Below are positions 46,293-53,982 of a stretch of 64,000 nt of DNA, one piece after another (within the stretch, counting starts at the first letter, position 1; each line of letters starts with the position of its first letter). Below the pieces are notes generated by a model. The model had not been told where the DNA came from. It did no database searches and saw only the letters and a program-made list of their open reading frames with translations. Both the position numbers and the translations under genes were made by a program. This DNA comes from Candidatus Binatia bacterium (GTDB taxonomy: Bacteria > Desulfobacterota > Binatia > UBA1149 > CAITLU01), in the NCBI GenBank assembly GCA_036493895.1, contig DASXOZ010000030.1, forward strand, positions 54,191 through 118,190. Direction: 5' to 3'.

Positions 46293-47357
46293 TCAGTGTT
46301 GCAGCGGCTGGAAGTATTCGATCGCGACGATTCCGCGGGCCCGCAACTGAGTCGGTTGCCCCTCTGTCCCACCTGTCATCTCGATGTCGGCTGCGGCGTC
46401 GCTCCACGTACGCTGCGGCTGCGTTCTCGTCTCCAGCAGCAGGCGGAACGCCAGCGGCACGGCATCCAAAGGATTGCTGCGCAGCAGCAGCGCGCCGGTA
46501 CGAACGCGCAGGTTGCATCCGTTCGTGTGAATCACGAAGCCGCCGGGAAGCGGGTAGCCGCCGTTCGCGTCGGCAGTCGTGGACGGTCGTTCCTCGATCT
46601 CGAAATCGTTCGCGTCGGTAACGATGCTCCCGCTGCGCTCGACGACGAGGCGACGATGATGCGATCCGGCCGGCGTCGTCACGTCGAGGAGATACAGCGC
46701 AACATCTCCTGAGCGGCTGAGAATCTCGACGCGACGCTGGACGAGCGACGTTTCGGCCTCGCTCGCCCAGGAATGCGTCAGCGTCGCCGTGCCGCCGATC
46801 TCCGCGGGATCGCCCATGCCGGTCAGCCAGACCTTCGCCTTTGCGGGTACCTCGAGCGCGAGAAGATCGAGCGAAGGCTGCTCCGCGAACAACGAGTGCG
46901 ACCAGCGCTGGGCGAGCTCCACGGAGACCTTGATCCCGTGCGAATTGCTGTCGATCGCAAGGCGTGGTGCGGCCGGATGCAGATCGAGGGAGGCCGACGC
47001 GATGTCGAGACGAAGCCCGTCGCTGCCGAGCTTCCAGTCGTCCTTGCGCTTGGCGTAGTGGAACTCCGTCACGTGTCCGTCGGGCGCGACGATTGCTCCG
47101 GTAGCGGCGGCGCTTCGATCGCCGAGGATCCCGTTGCGGATCTGGAAACGCGCGAAGATCCGGTAGCCGCCGTCGAGATCGGCAGTGAGATCCCAGTGCT
47201 CGCCGGCATCGGATCCGGGCAGCAGGCGCGCGGCAGGGTCCGCGGCTGCGCTCGGCGCAGCGCGCACGGGGTCGTCGCCGCGGGCGGGACTTGCTGCAGC
47301 CAGCAATGCGACGATTGCGAGTGATGCGCGAGCCAGCGGCGCCGCCAGCGCGTTCAC
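46293..47357 (-). CDS. Secreted lipocalin-like protein resembling AttH/CrtC
   Basis: A 354-residue protein with a signal peptide (LARASLAIVALLAAASPARGDD). The body is beta-rich and carries patterns reminiscent of the AttH/carotenoid 1,2-hydratase-like lipocalin fold (GEHWDLTADLDGGYRIFARFQIRN, WASEAETSLVQRRVEILSRSGDVALYLLDV). I cannot assign an enzymatic activity. The GTG at 47357 follows GGAAGGTGGAG; upstream in-frame extension into the oxyR 3' end is rejected. It is downstream of oxyR on the same strand, 32 bases away, so it could be co-transcribed with it. Confidence 0.6.
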   Translation of the reverse strand: MNALAAPLARASLAIVALLAAASPARGDDPVRAAPSAAADPAARLLPGSDAGEHWDLTADLDGGYRIFARFQIRNGILGDRSAAATGAIVAPDGHVTEFHYAKRKDDWKLGSDGLRLDIASASLDLHPAAPRLAIDSNSHGIKVSVELAQRWSHSLFAEQPSLDLLALEVPAKAKVWLTGMGDPAEIGGTATLTHSWASEAETSLVQRRVEILSRSGDVALYLLDVTTPAGSHHRRLVVERSGSIVTDANDFEIEERPSTTADANGGYPLPGGFVIHTNGCNLRVRTGALLLRSNPLDAVPLAFRLLLETRTQPQRTWSDAAADIEMTGGTEGQPTQLRARGIVAIEYFQPLQH

Positions 47358-47389
47358 GCTCCACCTTCCGGAACGCGCGCTGCGAACGT

Positions 47390-48304
47390 TCACGCGCGAC
47401 CTTTCGCGAGGCTCTCGGCGAGCATTCGCATTTCGTTCCCACGCGAAGAGCCGCGCCTCCACGCAAGCCCGATGGTGCGTCCCGGTGCCGGTGCGCGAAA
47501 CGGCCTTGCCATCAGGCCGGAATTGGCCGTCACCACGAACGGCACCGCGATCGACGGAAGCAGCGTGACTCCGTCGCCGCCGGCCACCATCTGCACGAGC
47601 GTTGCGAGGCTCGTTGCGCGAAAATCGGCATCCTCGGTGGCTCCCGAGCGGCCGCACACGGCCAGCACCTGTCCGCGAAGGCAGTGGCCATCCTCGAGAA
47701 GCAGCACTCGCTCTCCGTCGAGATCGTGCTCGGTCACCTGCTTCTTCTTCGCAAGCGGATGGCCCGACGGCATCGCGAGCAGGAACGCATCCTCGAACAT
47801 CGCTACCGAGTCCACCGGGCCGAGCGTCGTGTCCAGCGCGAGAAGGGCGGCGTCGATCCTGCCGCGCGCGATCAGCGAGACGAGCACGTCGGTCTTGTCT
47901 TCACGCAGCATCAATCGAAGGCGCGGAAAGTCGCGCCGGACGGCGGCCAGCGACGAAGGGAGCAGATAGGGCGCGATCGTCGGGATGACCCCGAGCCGAA
48001 GCGGGCCAGACAGCGGCGTGCTCCGCTGGCGCGCCAGCTCGGCCATCTCGCGGGCACCGGCGAGCAGCACTCGCGCGCGCTCGACGATCTCCTCTCCGGC
48101 CGGCGTCACGACGACGCCGCGCCGGTCGCGCTCGAACAGGCGCAGGCCGAGCAGCTTCTCGACCTCCTGCACCTGGGCGCTGAGCCCCGGCTGGGAGACG
48201 TGGCAGGCCGCAGCGGCGCCACCGAAAGAGGCCTCGTCCGCGATGGCGACGACGTACTCGAGCTGTCGCAGCGTCGGCAACGGCAGGGCCCGCACGGTAT
48301 TCAT
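47390..48304 (-). CDS. oxyR: LysR-family hydrogen-peroxide sensor OxyR
   Basis: A 304-residue LysR-type regulator. The N-terminal winged helix-turn-helix reads LRQLEYVVAIADEASFGGAAAACHVSQPGLSAQVQEVE. The sensor domain has GHCLRGQVLAVC with Cys208 and Cys217, spaced nine residues apart like Cys199/Cys208 of E. coli OxyR, which form the redox disulfide. The ATG at 48304 begins the conserved N-terminus. It is divergent from a peroxiredoxin-glutaredoxin gene, its likely target, and shares the 85-base intergenic region with it. Confidence 0.93.
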   Translation of the reverse strand: MNTVRALPLPTLRQLEYVVAIADEASFGGAAAACHVSQPGLSAQVQEVEKLLGLRLFERDRRGVVVTPAGEEIVERARVLLAGAREMAELARQRSTPLSGPLRLGVIPTIAPYLLPSSLAAVRRDFPRLRLMLREDKTDVLVSLIARGRIDAALLALDTTLGPVDSVAMFEDAFLLAMPSGHPLAKKKQVTEHDLDGERVLLLEDGHCLRGQVLAVCGRSGATEDADFRATSLATLVQMVAGGDGVTLLPSIAVPFVVTANSGLMARPFRAPAPGRTIGLAWRRGSSRGNEMRMLAESLAKGRA

Positions 48305-48346
48305 AGACAAAGACTATCCCAACTAGAAGAAAGATCAATTTGATCT
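48303..48346. promoter_or_regulatory. Candidate OxyR operator
   Basis: ATAGACAAAGACTAT (48303-48317) fits the OxyR half-site ATAG-N7-CTAT and overlaps the oxyR start codon. A second perfect palindrome, AGATCAA-T-TTGATCT (48332-48346), lies between it and the peroxiredoxin gene and has the T-N11-A form of a LysR site. Confidence 0.55.
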
Positions 48347-48389
48347 ATGAACATGGGCGGCGCAGAGTCGTCGCCTAAGGAGAAACGCG

Positions 48390-49157
48390 ATGCATGCATC
48401 ACCACCCAACGGAGGTCCCCGAGTGAAACCCGAAGGAACCCGGGTCCCCGACATTACGTTCCATACCCGTGAGGCCGGAGCCTGGAAGGACATCACCAGC
48501 CAGGAGTTGTTCGCCGGCAGGAAAGTCATCGTCTTCGCGCTGCCCGGTGCATTCACGCCCACGTGCTCGGCCAGCCATCTGCCGCGCTACGAAGAGCTGG
48601 CCGGCGAGTTCCGCAAGGCCGGCATCGACGAGATCGTCTGCATGTCGGTCAACGACTGCTTCGTGATGGAGGCGTGGCGCGAAAACCAGAATGCGAAAAA
48701 TGTGCGCCTGATCCCCGACGGCAACGGCGAGTTCGCGCGTGCGATGGGAATGCTGACCGACAAGAGCCGGCTCGGTTTCGGCGACCGCTCGTGGCGTTAC
48801 TCGATGCTGGTCGTCGATGGCGTGATCGAAAAGATGTTCGTCGAGCCCGACGTCGACGGAGACCCCTACGAGGTTTCCGATGCCGACACGATGCTCGCGT
48901 ACGTTGCGCCTGGCCATCGCGCCGCACCGGACGTCGTGATCTTCACGCGCTCGGGCTGCGGTCACTGCGCGCGCGCAAAAAAGGCTCTCGAGGCGGCGTC
49001 CGTGCGGTACCGCGAGATCGAGATCGCGTCGATCGGCGGTATCGACGCCGTCCGCGCGATGACCGGGCGCGACACGGTGCCGCAGGTCTTCATCGGCGGC
49101 ACCCACATCGGCAGCGCCGACGAGCTCGACAAGCATCTCGCACAAGACGCAGCGTGA
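48390..49157 (+). CDS. Hybrid peroxiredoxin-glutaredoxin
   Basis: A 255-residue fusion that reduces peroxides with glutathione. The Prx5-type domain (about 12-172) has the peroxidatic Cys59 in LPGAFTPTCSASHLP. The C-terminal glutaredoxin domain (about 180-253) has CGHC (Cys190, Cys193), instead of the more common CPYC, and TVPQVFIGGTHIGS for glutathione binding. ATG with AAGGAGA upstream. It is divergent from oxyR, consistent with peroxide induction. Confidence 0.94.
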   Translation: MHASPPNGGPRVKPEGTRVPDITFHTREAGAWKDITSQELFAGRKVIVFALPGAFTPTCSASHLPRYEELAGEFRKAGIDEIVCMSVNDCFVMEAWRENQNAKNVRLIPDGNGEFARAMGMLTDKSRLGFGDRSWRYSMLVVDGVIEKMFVEPDVDGDPYEVSDADTMLAYVAPGHRAAPDVVIFTRSGCGHCARAKKALEAASVRYREIEIASIGGIDAVRAMTGRDTVPQVFIGGTHIGSADELDKHLAQDAA

Positions 49158-49457
49158 GCGAATAGGGTCAGGCACCAGAGGAATAGGGTCAGGCACCAGA
49201 GGAAGGGGGTCAGGCACCAGGGGAATAGGGTCAGGCACCAGAGGAATAGGGTCAGGCACTATTCCTCTGGTGCCTGACCCCATTCTCGGGACGGGCGACT
49301 GGCCGAGCTGGCGGCGGAGCCGGGGCTGGGCCGAGGCGGGCCTCGGCATACGCGCTCCGGGTTCGAAAGTTCTGAATCCGTTACTGTCCGGGACCGACTC
49401 TGTGCTACGAGTTCGCTCACCGCGCTCCCGCCTTCGGGACGCGGCCCAGGGGAGATC
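49158..49457. repeat. Tandem and inverted GGGTCAGGCACC repeats
   Basis: Nearly five direct copies of a 21-base unit (AATAGGGTCAGGCACCAGAGG; 49161-49181, 49182-49202, 49203-49223, 49224-49244, partial 49245-49260) are followed by one inverted copy (49261-49284). The fourth copy and the inverted copy can form a 20-bp stem with a 14-base loop. The hairpin may terminate the peroxiredoxin transcript. The rest, to 49457, is the leader of the next gene. Confidence 0.85.
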
Positions 49458-51299
49458 ATGAAAAACCTGACTCGTCAGCGAGTCCTGCTGCTGGCCTCGA
49501 CGTTTGTCGTCCTCATGGGCTCGATCGCCCGCGCCGACATCGATTGGCGCAGCAAGGGCGCGGTAAGCGGCGTCCAGAATCAGGGATCGGGCTGCAACAA
49601 CTCGTGGGCCTTCGCCGTCGCGGCACTGAGGGAATCGGCGGCCGCCATCCAGGGGGCGGGGCTGCACAAGATCTCCGAGCAGCAACTGCTGGACTGCGTC
49701 AGCGGCTGCACCAATCCGCCGACTCCAGGATCCTGCCCCGACGACTGCGCGCCGGTCACCTGCGCGCTCTCCTACGTCGCCTCCAACGATGCGTGCAGCG
49801 AGAGCTCGTATCCGTACACCGACACGGTCGGCACGTGCAACGAAGCCTGCACACCGGCCCTCACTCCCACCTTCACGGCCGTGAAGCTGCGAGGTGAAGG
49901 GGCGCTTGCAGGCGCCCTGAGCTACGCGCCCGTCATCGCCCGCCTCGAGATCGGCGTCAACGGTGTCGTGCTGCCGTCGTATCTCTCCTACCTCGGACCA
50001 GGAGCTTTCACCGCGCCGGCGACCGACTCGACGGTGGTGCAGTGGGTGGAAGTAGTCGGTTACACCGCGTCATTCTGGATCGTCAGGAATTCGATCGGGA
50101 CAGGTTGGGGAAGCGGCGGCTACATGAGCCTTGCCCGCGGCGCCAACTACCTCGGCATCGGCAACAACGTCTATGAGCTGGTGCCCGGCCCGCGCACCGT
50201 CGGCGCATGCACCACCGGCTTCGAATCGTGCATCGAAGTGGACTCCGCTGCGTGCACGGCTGCCGGCGGGAGCTACGGCGGCGACGCGTCTTTCTGTGCT
50301 GCAACGTGCGACGTCGTCACCGATCCGTTGCTCCAGTACGGTGCCGACGTACCGAAGGAAGACCTCAGCAAGACTCCGATCGTGGGCAACGACTGGCCGA
50401 AGGACTGGGTCGTCACGATCGACGATACGAAAATCGACGACGGCGACCTCGACGATCCCGAGAACTACCTCGTCAAGGCGGGACAGGCCGTGCTGGTGAC
50501 AGGCGACAGGGACGGCACGTTTTTGCCGAGCCAGCTGCGACGGTCGTACCTGCGCTATCCAGTTGTGCCCGCCAGGCAGGGATTCGGCGCGCAGCTCGCC
50601 GACGGCTCGTTCCCGAAGGCCGTCAAGCGCCTGCCGCGTTCCTGGCACCTGCAGAACACGTGGGGAACCATCGACCTGCTGTCGAAGAAGACGGCATCGA
50701 TCCTCGTACCGGCATCCATCGGTGCGTCCGGAAGCTCTGCCGGCACTCCCACCGACGCGACGCACTACGTGTGCCATGCCGTCAAACCGGCAAAGAGCGA
50801 CACCGCGCAGACACCCGGCGGCACCTTCCGCAAGGATCTGCAGGCCTTCTTCGTCGACACCTACTTTCGCGATTGCGCGTTGCTGAGCGACAGCAGCGGC
50901 CCGACCTTTGCCGGCACTGCGGTCGAGGGCAACTGCCTCTTCGACATCGGCAAGCCGAAGCTGCTGTGCAATCCGATGAACAAATCGGCGGTCGCGCCGC
51001 CGCGCGTCACCAGCGCCGTCATCCAGGGATCGACGGCGTCGGCCAAGGACAGCCTGTTGTGCTACGGCGTCAAGCTCGCATCGAAACTGACCAGCGCGAG
51101 CGCTGCTGCGCTGATCGGCCAGTCGGTGGGCGCAACGCTGACGCCGCCGCAGCCGGCGTTCGCGCCGAACAATCTTTCCAACACCCCCGTCGCGACTGCT
51201 CCGGCGAACCTGTTCCCGGCACCTGCAGTCATGGAGACGGTGGACCAGGGAACGATCTGCGTGCCGACGGCGGTTCTCGGCGTGCAGCTCGTTCCGTGA
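49458..51299 (+). CDS. Secreted papain-fold (C1A) protein with substituted catalytic residues
   Basis: A 613-residue exported protein: signal peptide 1-26 (LLLASTFVVLMGSIARA). A papain-like domain (about 27-230) follows, with the oxyanion Gln42 (VQNQG), the active-site helix reading GCNNSWAFAVA, and the closing VVGY, FWIVRNSIGTGWGSGGY with Asn211. The catalytic Cys is Ser49 and the catalytic His is Gln195, so peptidase activity is doubtful. The C-terminal 350 residues are a Cys-containing region I do not recognise. ATG with GGGGAGA upstream; transcribed alone. Confidence 0.8.
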   Translation: MKNLTRQRVLLLASTFVVLMGSIARADIDWRSKGAVSGVQNQGSGCNNSWAFAVAALRESAAAIQGAGLHKISEQQLLDCVSGCTNPPTPGSCPDDCAPVTCALSYVASNDACSESSYPYTDTVGTCNEACTPALTPTFTAVKLRGEGALAGALSYAPVIARLEIGVNGVVLPSYLSYLGPGAFTAPATDSTVVQWVEVVGYTASFWIVRNSIGTGWGSGGYMSLARGANYLGIGNNVYELVPGPRTVGACTTGFESCIEVDSAACTAAGGSYGGDASFCAATCDVVTDPLLQYGADVPKEDLSKTPIVGNDWPKDWVVTIDDTKIDDGDLDDPENYLVKAGQAVLVTGDRDGTFLPSQLRRSYLRYPVVPARQGFGAQLADGSFPKAVKRLPRSWHLQNTWGTIDLLSKKTASILVPASIGASGSSAGTPTDATHYVCHAVKPAKSDTAQTPGGTFRKDLQAFFVDTYFRDCALLSDSSGPTFAGTAVEGNCLFDIGKPKLLCNPMNKSAVAPPRVTSAVIQGSTASAKDSLLCYGVKLASKLTSASAAALIGQSVGATLTPPQPAFAPNNLSNTPVATAPANLFPAPAVMETVDQGTICVPTAVLGVQLVP

Positions 51300-51339
51300 G
51301 CGCGCAGGCGGCGGCGTAGCTGCGTCAGCGCCGTCGACG

Positions 51340-51485
51340 ACGGCCCGTCAGCGCGCGAACGTCGGCACGAACGCCGGCGCGTGAACGTGAGTGCTAACTT
51401 CCTTGCGTGAACGTCACCGGACGAACGTCAGCGCGCGAACGTCACCGCGCGCGAACGTCACCGCGCGAACGTCACCGCGACGTCG
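51340..51485. repeat. GCGCGAACGTCACC short-repeat cluster
   Basis: At least seven degenerate copies of GCGCGAACGTC(A/G)CC lie between 51340 and 51480. The last copies overlap the final codons and stop of the minus-strand hydrolase gene, so repeat growth has apparently reached its 3' end. Confidence 0.7.
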
Positions 51486-53110
51486 CCGTTCTCGCTGTCG
51501 AGCTTCTGCGTCAGCATGCGGTCGGCCGGGCCGCTCGACCAGAACACTCTCTCCAGCATCGCGGAGGTCGCGGCCAGCTCGATGTCGCGCTGGCGGTTGT
51601 GGGCCATCCACGTGGGGCCGGGCAGCGGGCAGATCGGCTCGCAGGCCGACGCGGTAGTGTCGAAACCGTCGGCCGCGCCGCCGAGGTAGCCGGGCGGAAT
51701 GTCGACGGTGAGCGCGACCGGCCGCGGCGATCCGGGCGGAATCAGCGACGGGCAGGCAAGCGAGTCGTCGGCGTTGATGCTGTCGTTCTGGACGAAGTCG
51801 TTGGAGAAGCCGATGTGCAGGCCGCCGTCCAGCGAGACGAGGTACTTCTCCGGGTTCGCGTCGTTGTAGGCGGCGAGGTGGTTGCTGGTCGGAAGCGTCA
51901 CGAGATCGGCCGTGCCCGACAGGATCATCAGCGGCGCGGTGCCGCCGGTGTAGAACTGGTGCTCGTACATGCATGCAAGCGGAGCGAGCGCGACGACCGC
52001 CTTGACGCGCGGATCGGCCAGCGTCGGATGATAGCCGGTGCCGATCACCGTGGCGCCGCCGAGCGAGTGGCCGACGATGCCGATGCGCGACGCATCGATC
52101 ATTCCTTCGAAGAAGTTGCCGGGGGTCGTGCCGAGCGCGAGCATGCTGTCGATCACGAAGCTGACGTCGACGATCTGCTGGTCGAGGTCGAGCAGCGTCA
52201 CTCCGCCGGGCGCGTTCAGGTTCGACAGCGGGAAATTCGGCGAAACGACGATCGCCCCGCGGCTGGCGAGATGCTTCATCAGGTCGGTCGAATCGCCGTT
52301 GAAGCCGCTGAAGCCGTGCGCGCGCACGACCAGCGGAAACGCCGTCACGTTGTCGACGACAGGGTAGTTGATGACGACGTCGAGCGTGCGAGTGGGCGCG
52401 CCGGCGTAGCTTCCGTTGGCAGGCGTGGAGCGCGTCGTATCGACGAACGTCAGCAGGCGCTGGCTGGTATGAAACGGTCCGAGGGCGGCAAAGTCGGCCG
52501 TCCCGAGATTGGCAAGATCGGCTTCGCCCTGGCGAAACGCCGCATCGACGGCCCCGCGGATGCTCAATGCATCGGCGCCGGCGGGGCAGGTGCCGCCCGC
52601 TTCGCTCTTGGTGACGGCCGCGGCGAGTTGCCCTGCGCACTTCGTCTCGTCGAGGAACAGAAGGTCTTTCGCGATCAGCTGCGTCTCGGCTTTTTCGATG
52701 CACGAGGCGAAATGGCCTGCGGCCTGCAGCTTTGCGGCAATGCACGCGAGCTGGTCGGGCGCTGCGCTGCCGATGCCGAGCAGCGTCTCGAGCGCGGAGG
52801 CGAGGTCGGCGCCGCGCGAGGCCAGCGTGCTCGCATCGCCAATGGTGCGGCAGTCGCCCGTGTAACGGTATTCGGCCGACGTGAATCCCTTCTGAAGGGA
52901 GCCGTCGCAGGTGGTGGAGTCGAAGGTGGTGCTCTTCAGCGTCGCGGACGCGAGGGCTTTCAGCAGGCAGGCCTGGTCTTTTCCCGTGGCCTTGTGCTTG
53001 GCGATCAGGCACGCCTGGGTGCCGGTTAGCGCTGCCGAAGCGGCCCAGGGCAGGGCGAGGATGACGGCGGCTGAGACCGAGGCGGCGCAGCGGAATCGGA
53101 GATGGTGCAC
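51458..53110 (-). CDS. Secreted alpha/beta hydrolase with N-terminal Cys-rich domain
   Basis: A 550-residue protein. It has a signal peptide (about 8-27, AASVSAAVILALPWAASA) and a Cys-containing helical N-terminal domain (Cys34, 48, 68, 87, 123, 137, 158, 175) not part of the usual fold. The alpha/beta-hydrolase domain (about 235-550) has the nucleophile elbow GHSLGG (Ser349), Asp402 (SGTADLV) and His432 (GGLHIGF). It resembles secreted PAF-acetylhydrolase/polyester-hydrolase-type lipases; the substrate is unknown. GTG at 53110 with GGGAGGG upstream; the longer frame to 53311 enters the tmRNA gene. Confidence 0.82.
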   Translation of the reverse strand: MHHLRFRCAASVSAAVILALPWAASAALTGTQACLIAKHKATGKDQACLLKALASATLKSTTFDSTTCDGSLQKGFTSAEYRYTGDCRTIGDASTLASRGADLASALETLLGIGSAAPDQLACIAAKLQAAGHFASCIEKAETQLIAKDLLFLDETKCAGQLAAAVTKSEAGGTCPAGADALSIRGAVDAAFRQGEADLANLGTADFAALGPFHTSQRLLTFVDTTRSTPANGSYAGAPTRTLDVVINYPVVDNVTAFPLVVRAHGFSGFNGDSTDLMKHLASRGAIVVSPNFPLSNLNAPGGVTLLDLDQQIVDVSFVIDSMLALGTTPGNFFEGMIDASRIGIVGHSLGGATVIGTGYHPTLADPRVKAVVALAPLACMYEHQFYTGGTAPLMILSGTADLVTLPTSNHLAAYNDANPEKYLVSLDGGLHIGFSNDFVQNDSINADDSLACPSLIPPGSPRPVALTVDIPPGYLGGAADGFDTTASACEPICPLPGPTWMAHNRQRDIELAATSAMLERVFWSSGPADRMLTQKLDSENGDVAVTFAR

Positions 53111-53210
53111 GAGGGTCCCTCCCGGACTGACGTGTCGGCGTACAGTGCGGGTCGAAGCGTGTCGAGCCGGGGGCGCGGAGGGGCGGGCGGACGGCTGGTC
53201 CGGTGCGGGG

Positions 53211-53239
53211 TTGCCGTGCGGCCGCGGCGGCCTTATATT
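53211..53239 (+). promoter_or_regulatory. Predicted tmRNA promoter
   Basis: TTGCCG (53211-53216), a 17-base spacer and TATATT (53234-53239), about 28 bases before the mature tmRNA 5' end; RNase P would trim the extra leader. Confidence 0.55.
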
Positions 53240-53266
53240 CGCCGTCGCTTCGATGGCTTCCCCTAT

Positions 53267-53621
53267 GGGGGCGATCTGGGTTCGACGAGGGTCATGAAGC
53301 AGGAGTTGCACGCCGAGCGCTTTGCCGACTCGTTAATCCGGTAAAAAACAACGTAACTGCGGATAACACCGAGTACGCTCTCGCGGCCTAATTAGGCCGC
53401 GGGCGTCCTGCCCTCACGCTCCCGCCGTGTGGAACAGGGCGTAATGATGCGGGATAGGGATCCGGCCTCTTGTCTACAGGGGCCGGCTCGAAACAGTAGA
53501 AGGCTGGTCCGTCGGGAGCCTGCTTCGGGGCGCTCCGCCGGATGAGATTAAATCCGAGGCTAAGCGTGTAGAGGTTTCTGTGGATTGCTTTCGGACGGGG
53601 GTTCGATTCCCCCCGCCTCCA
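53267..53621 (+). ncRNA. ssrA: Transfer-messenger RNA (SsrA)
   Basis: tmRNA rescues stalled ribosomes with SmpB. The 5' end GGGGGCGATCTGGGTTCGAC and the 3' end (T-arm GGGGTTCGATTCCCC, then CGCCTCC and A) form the tRNA-like domain; GGGGGCG pairs with CGCCTCC through seven pairs with one G-U. The messenger segment has GTAACT before a GCG resume codon and encodes the tag ADNTEYALAA followed by TAA, comparable to E. coli ANDENYALAA. CCA is not encoded. An integrase gene lies just downstream in inverse orientation, so the 3' end is the likely attachment site. Confidence 0.93.
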
Positions 53622-53640
53622 CTTTTTGGTGGTTTCGCCA
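53601..53640. other. Probable attachment site at the tmRNA 3' end
   Basis: The island starts right after the tmRNA T-arm and acceptor. The core would lie in GTTCGATTCCCCCCGCCTCC (53601-53620) and adjacent bases. The expected second copy is not found within the window, so the distal junction is probably further right. Confidence 0.5.
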
Positions 53641-53982
53641 GACTACGGCAGACCACAGCAAACCAAGTATAATTAGTTAGTTAGAAGATCCGGGCTTCGG
53701 AGGGCGTTGTCCTCCGAGGTCCGAGAGGGTCTCCGGACCTGCACGAATTCTGCACGAATCACCTACCGCAGTCGGTGGCCCAGACTGCTGGCGAGCCGTT
53801 CACCACGGTGCTGGGCGAATCGACGGTCTGGGGCTTAAGCAGAGAGGTACGGAGGGAGAGTGGGGGGCGGTGTCCGCAGGAGGCGGTTGAGCGGGCTAGG
53901 CATAGGACGAACGATAAGAGCCCGCCTCCCATCGCTACAAGCAGGGAGGCAGGCTCTTAAGGACGATCAGGAAGACTGGAAG
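53622..53982. other. Island left-end non-coding region
   Basis: 361 bases with no gene. It contains a directly repeated TGCACGAAT (53740-53748, 53751-53759) and the int terminator hairpin. The region next to the attachment site is where integrase arm-type sites would be expected. Confidence 0.45.
53916..53958 (-). terminator. Terminator of the integrase gene
   Basis: AAGAGCCCGCCTCCC (53916-53930) pairs with GGGAGGCAGGCTCTT (53944-53958) with one mismatch and a 13-base loop. It lies 25 bases beyond the int stop on the minus strand. Confidence 0.65.
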
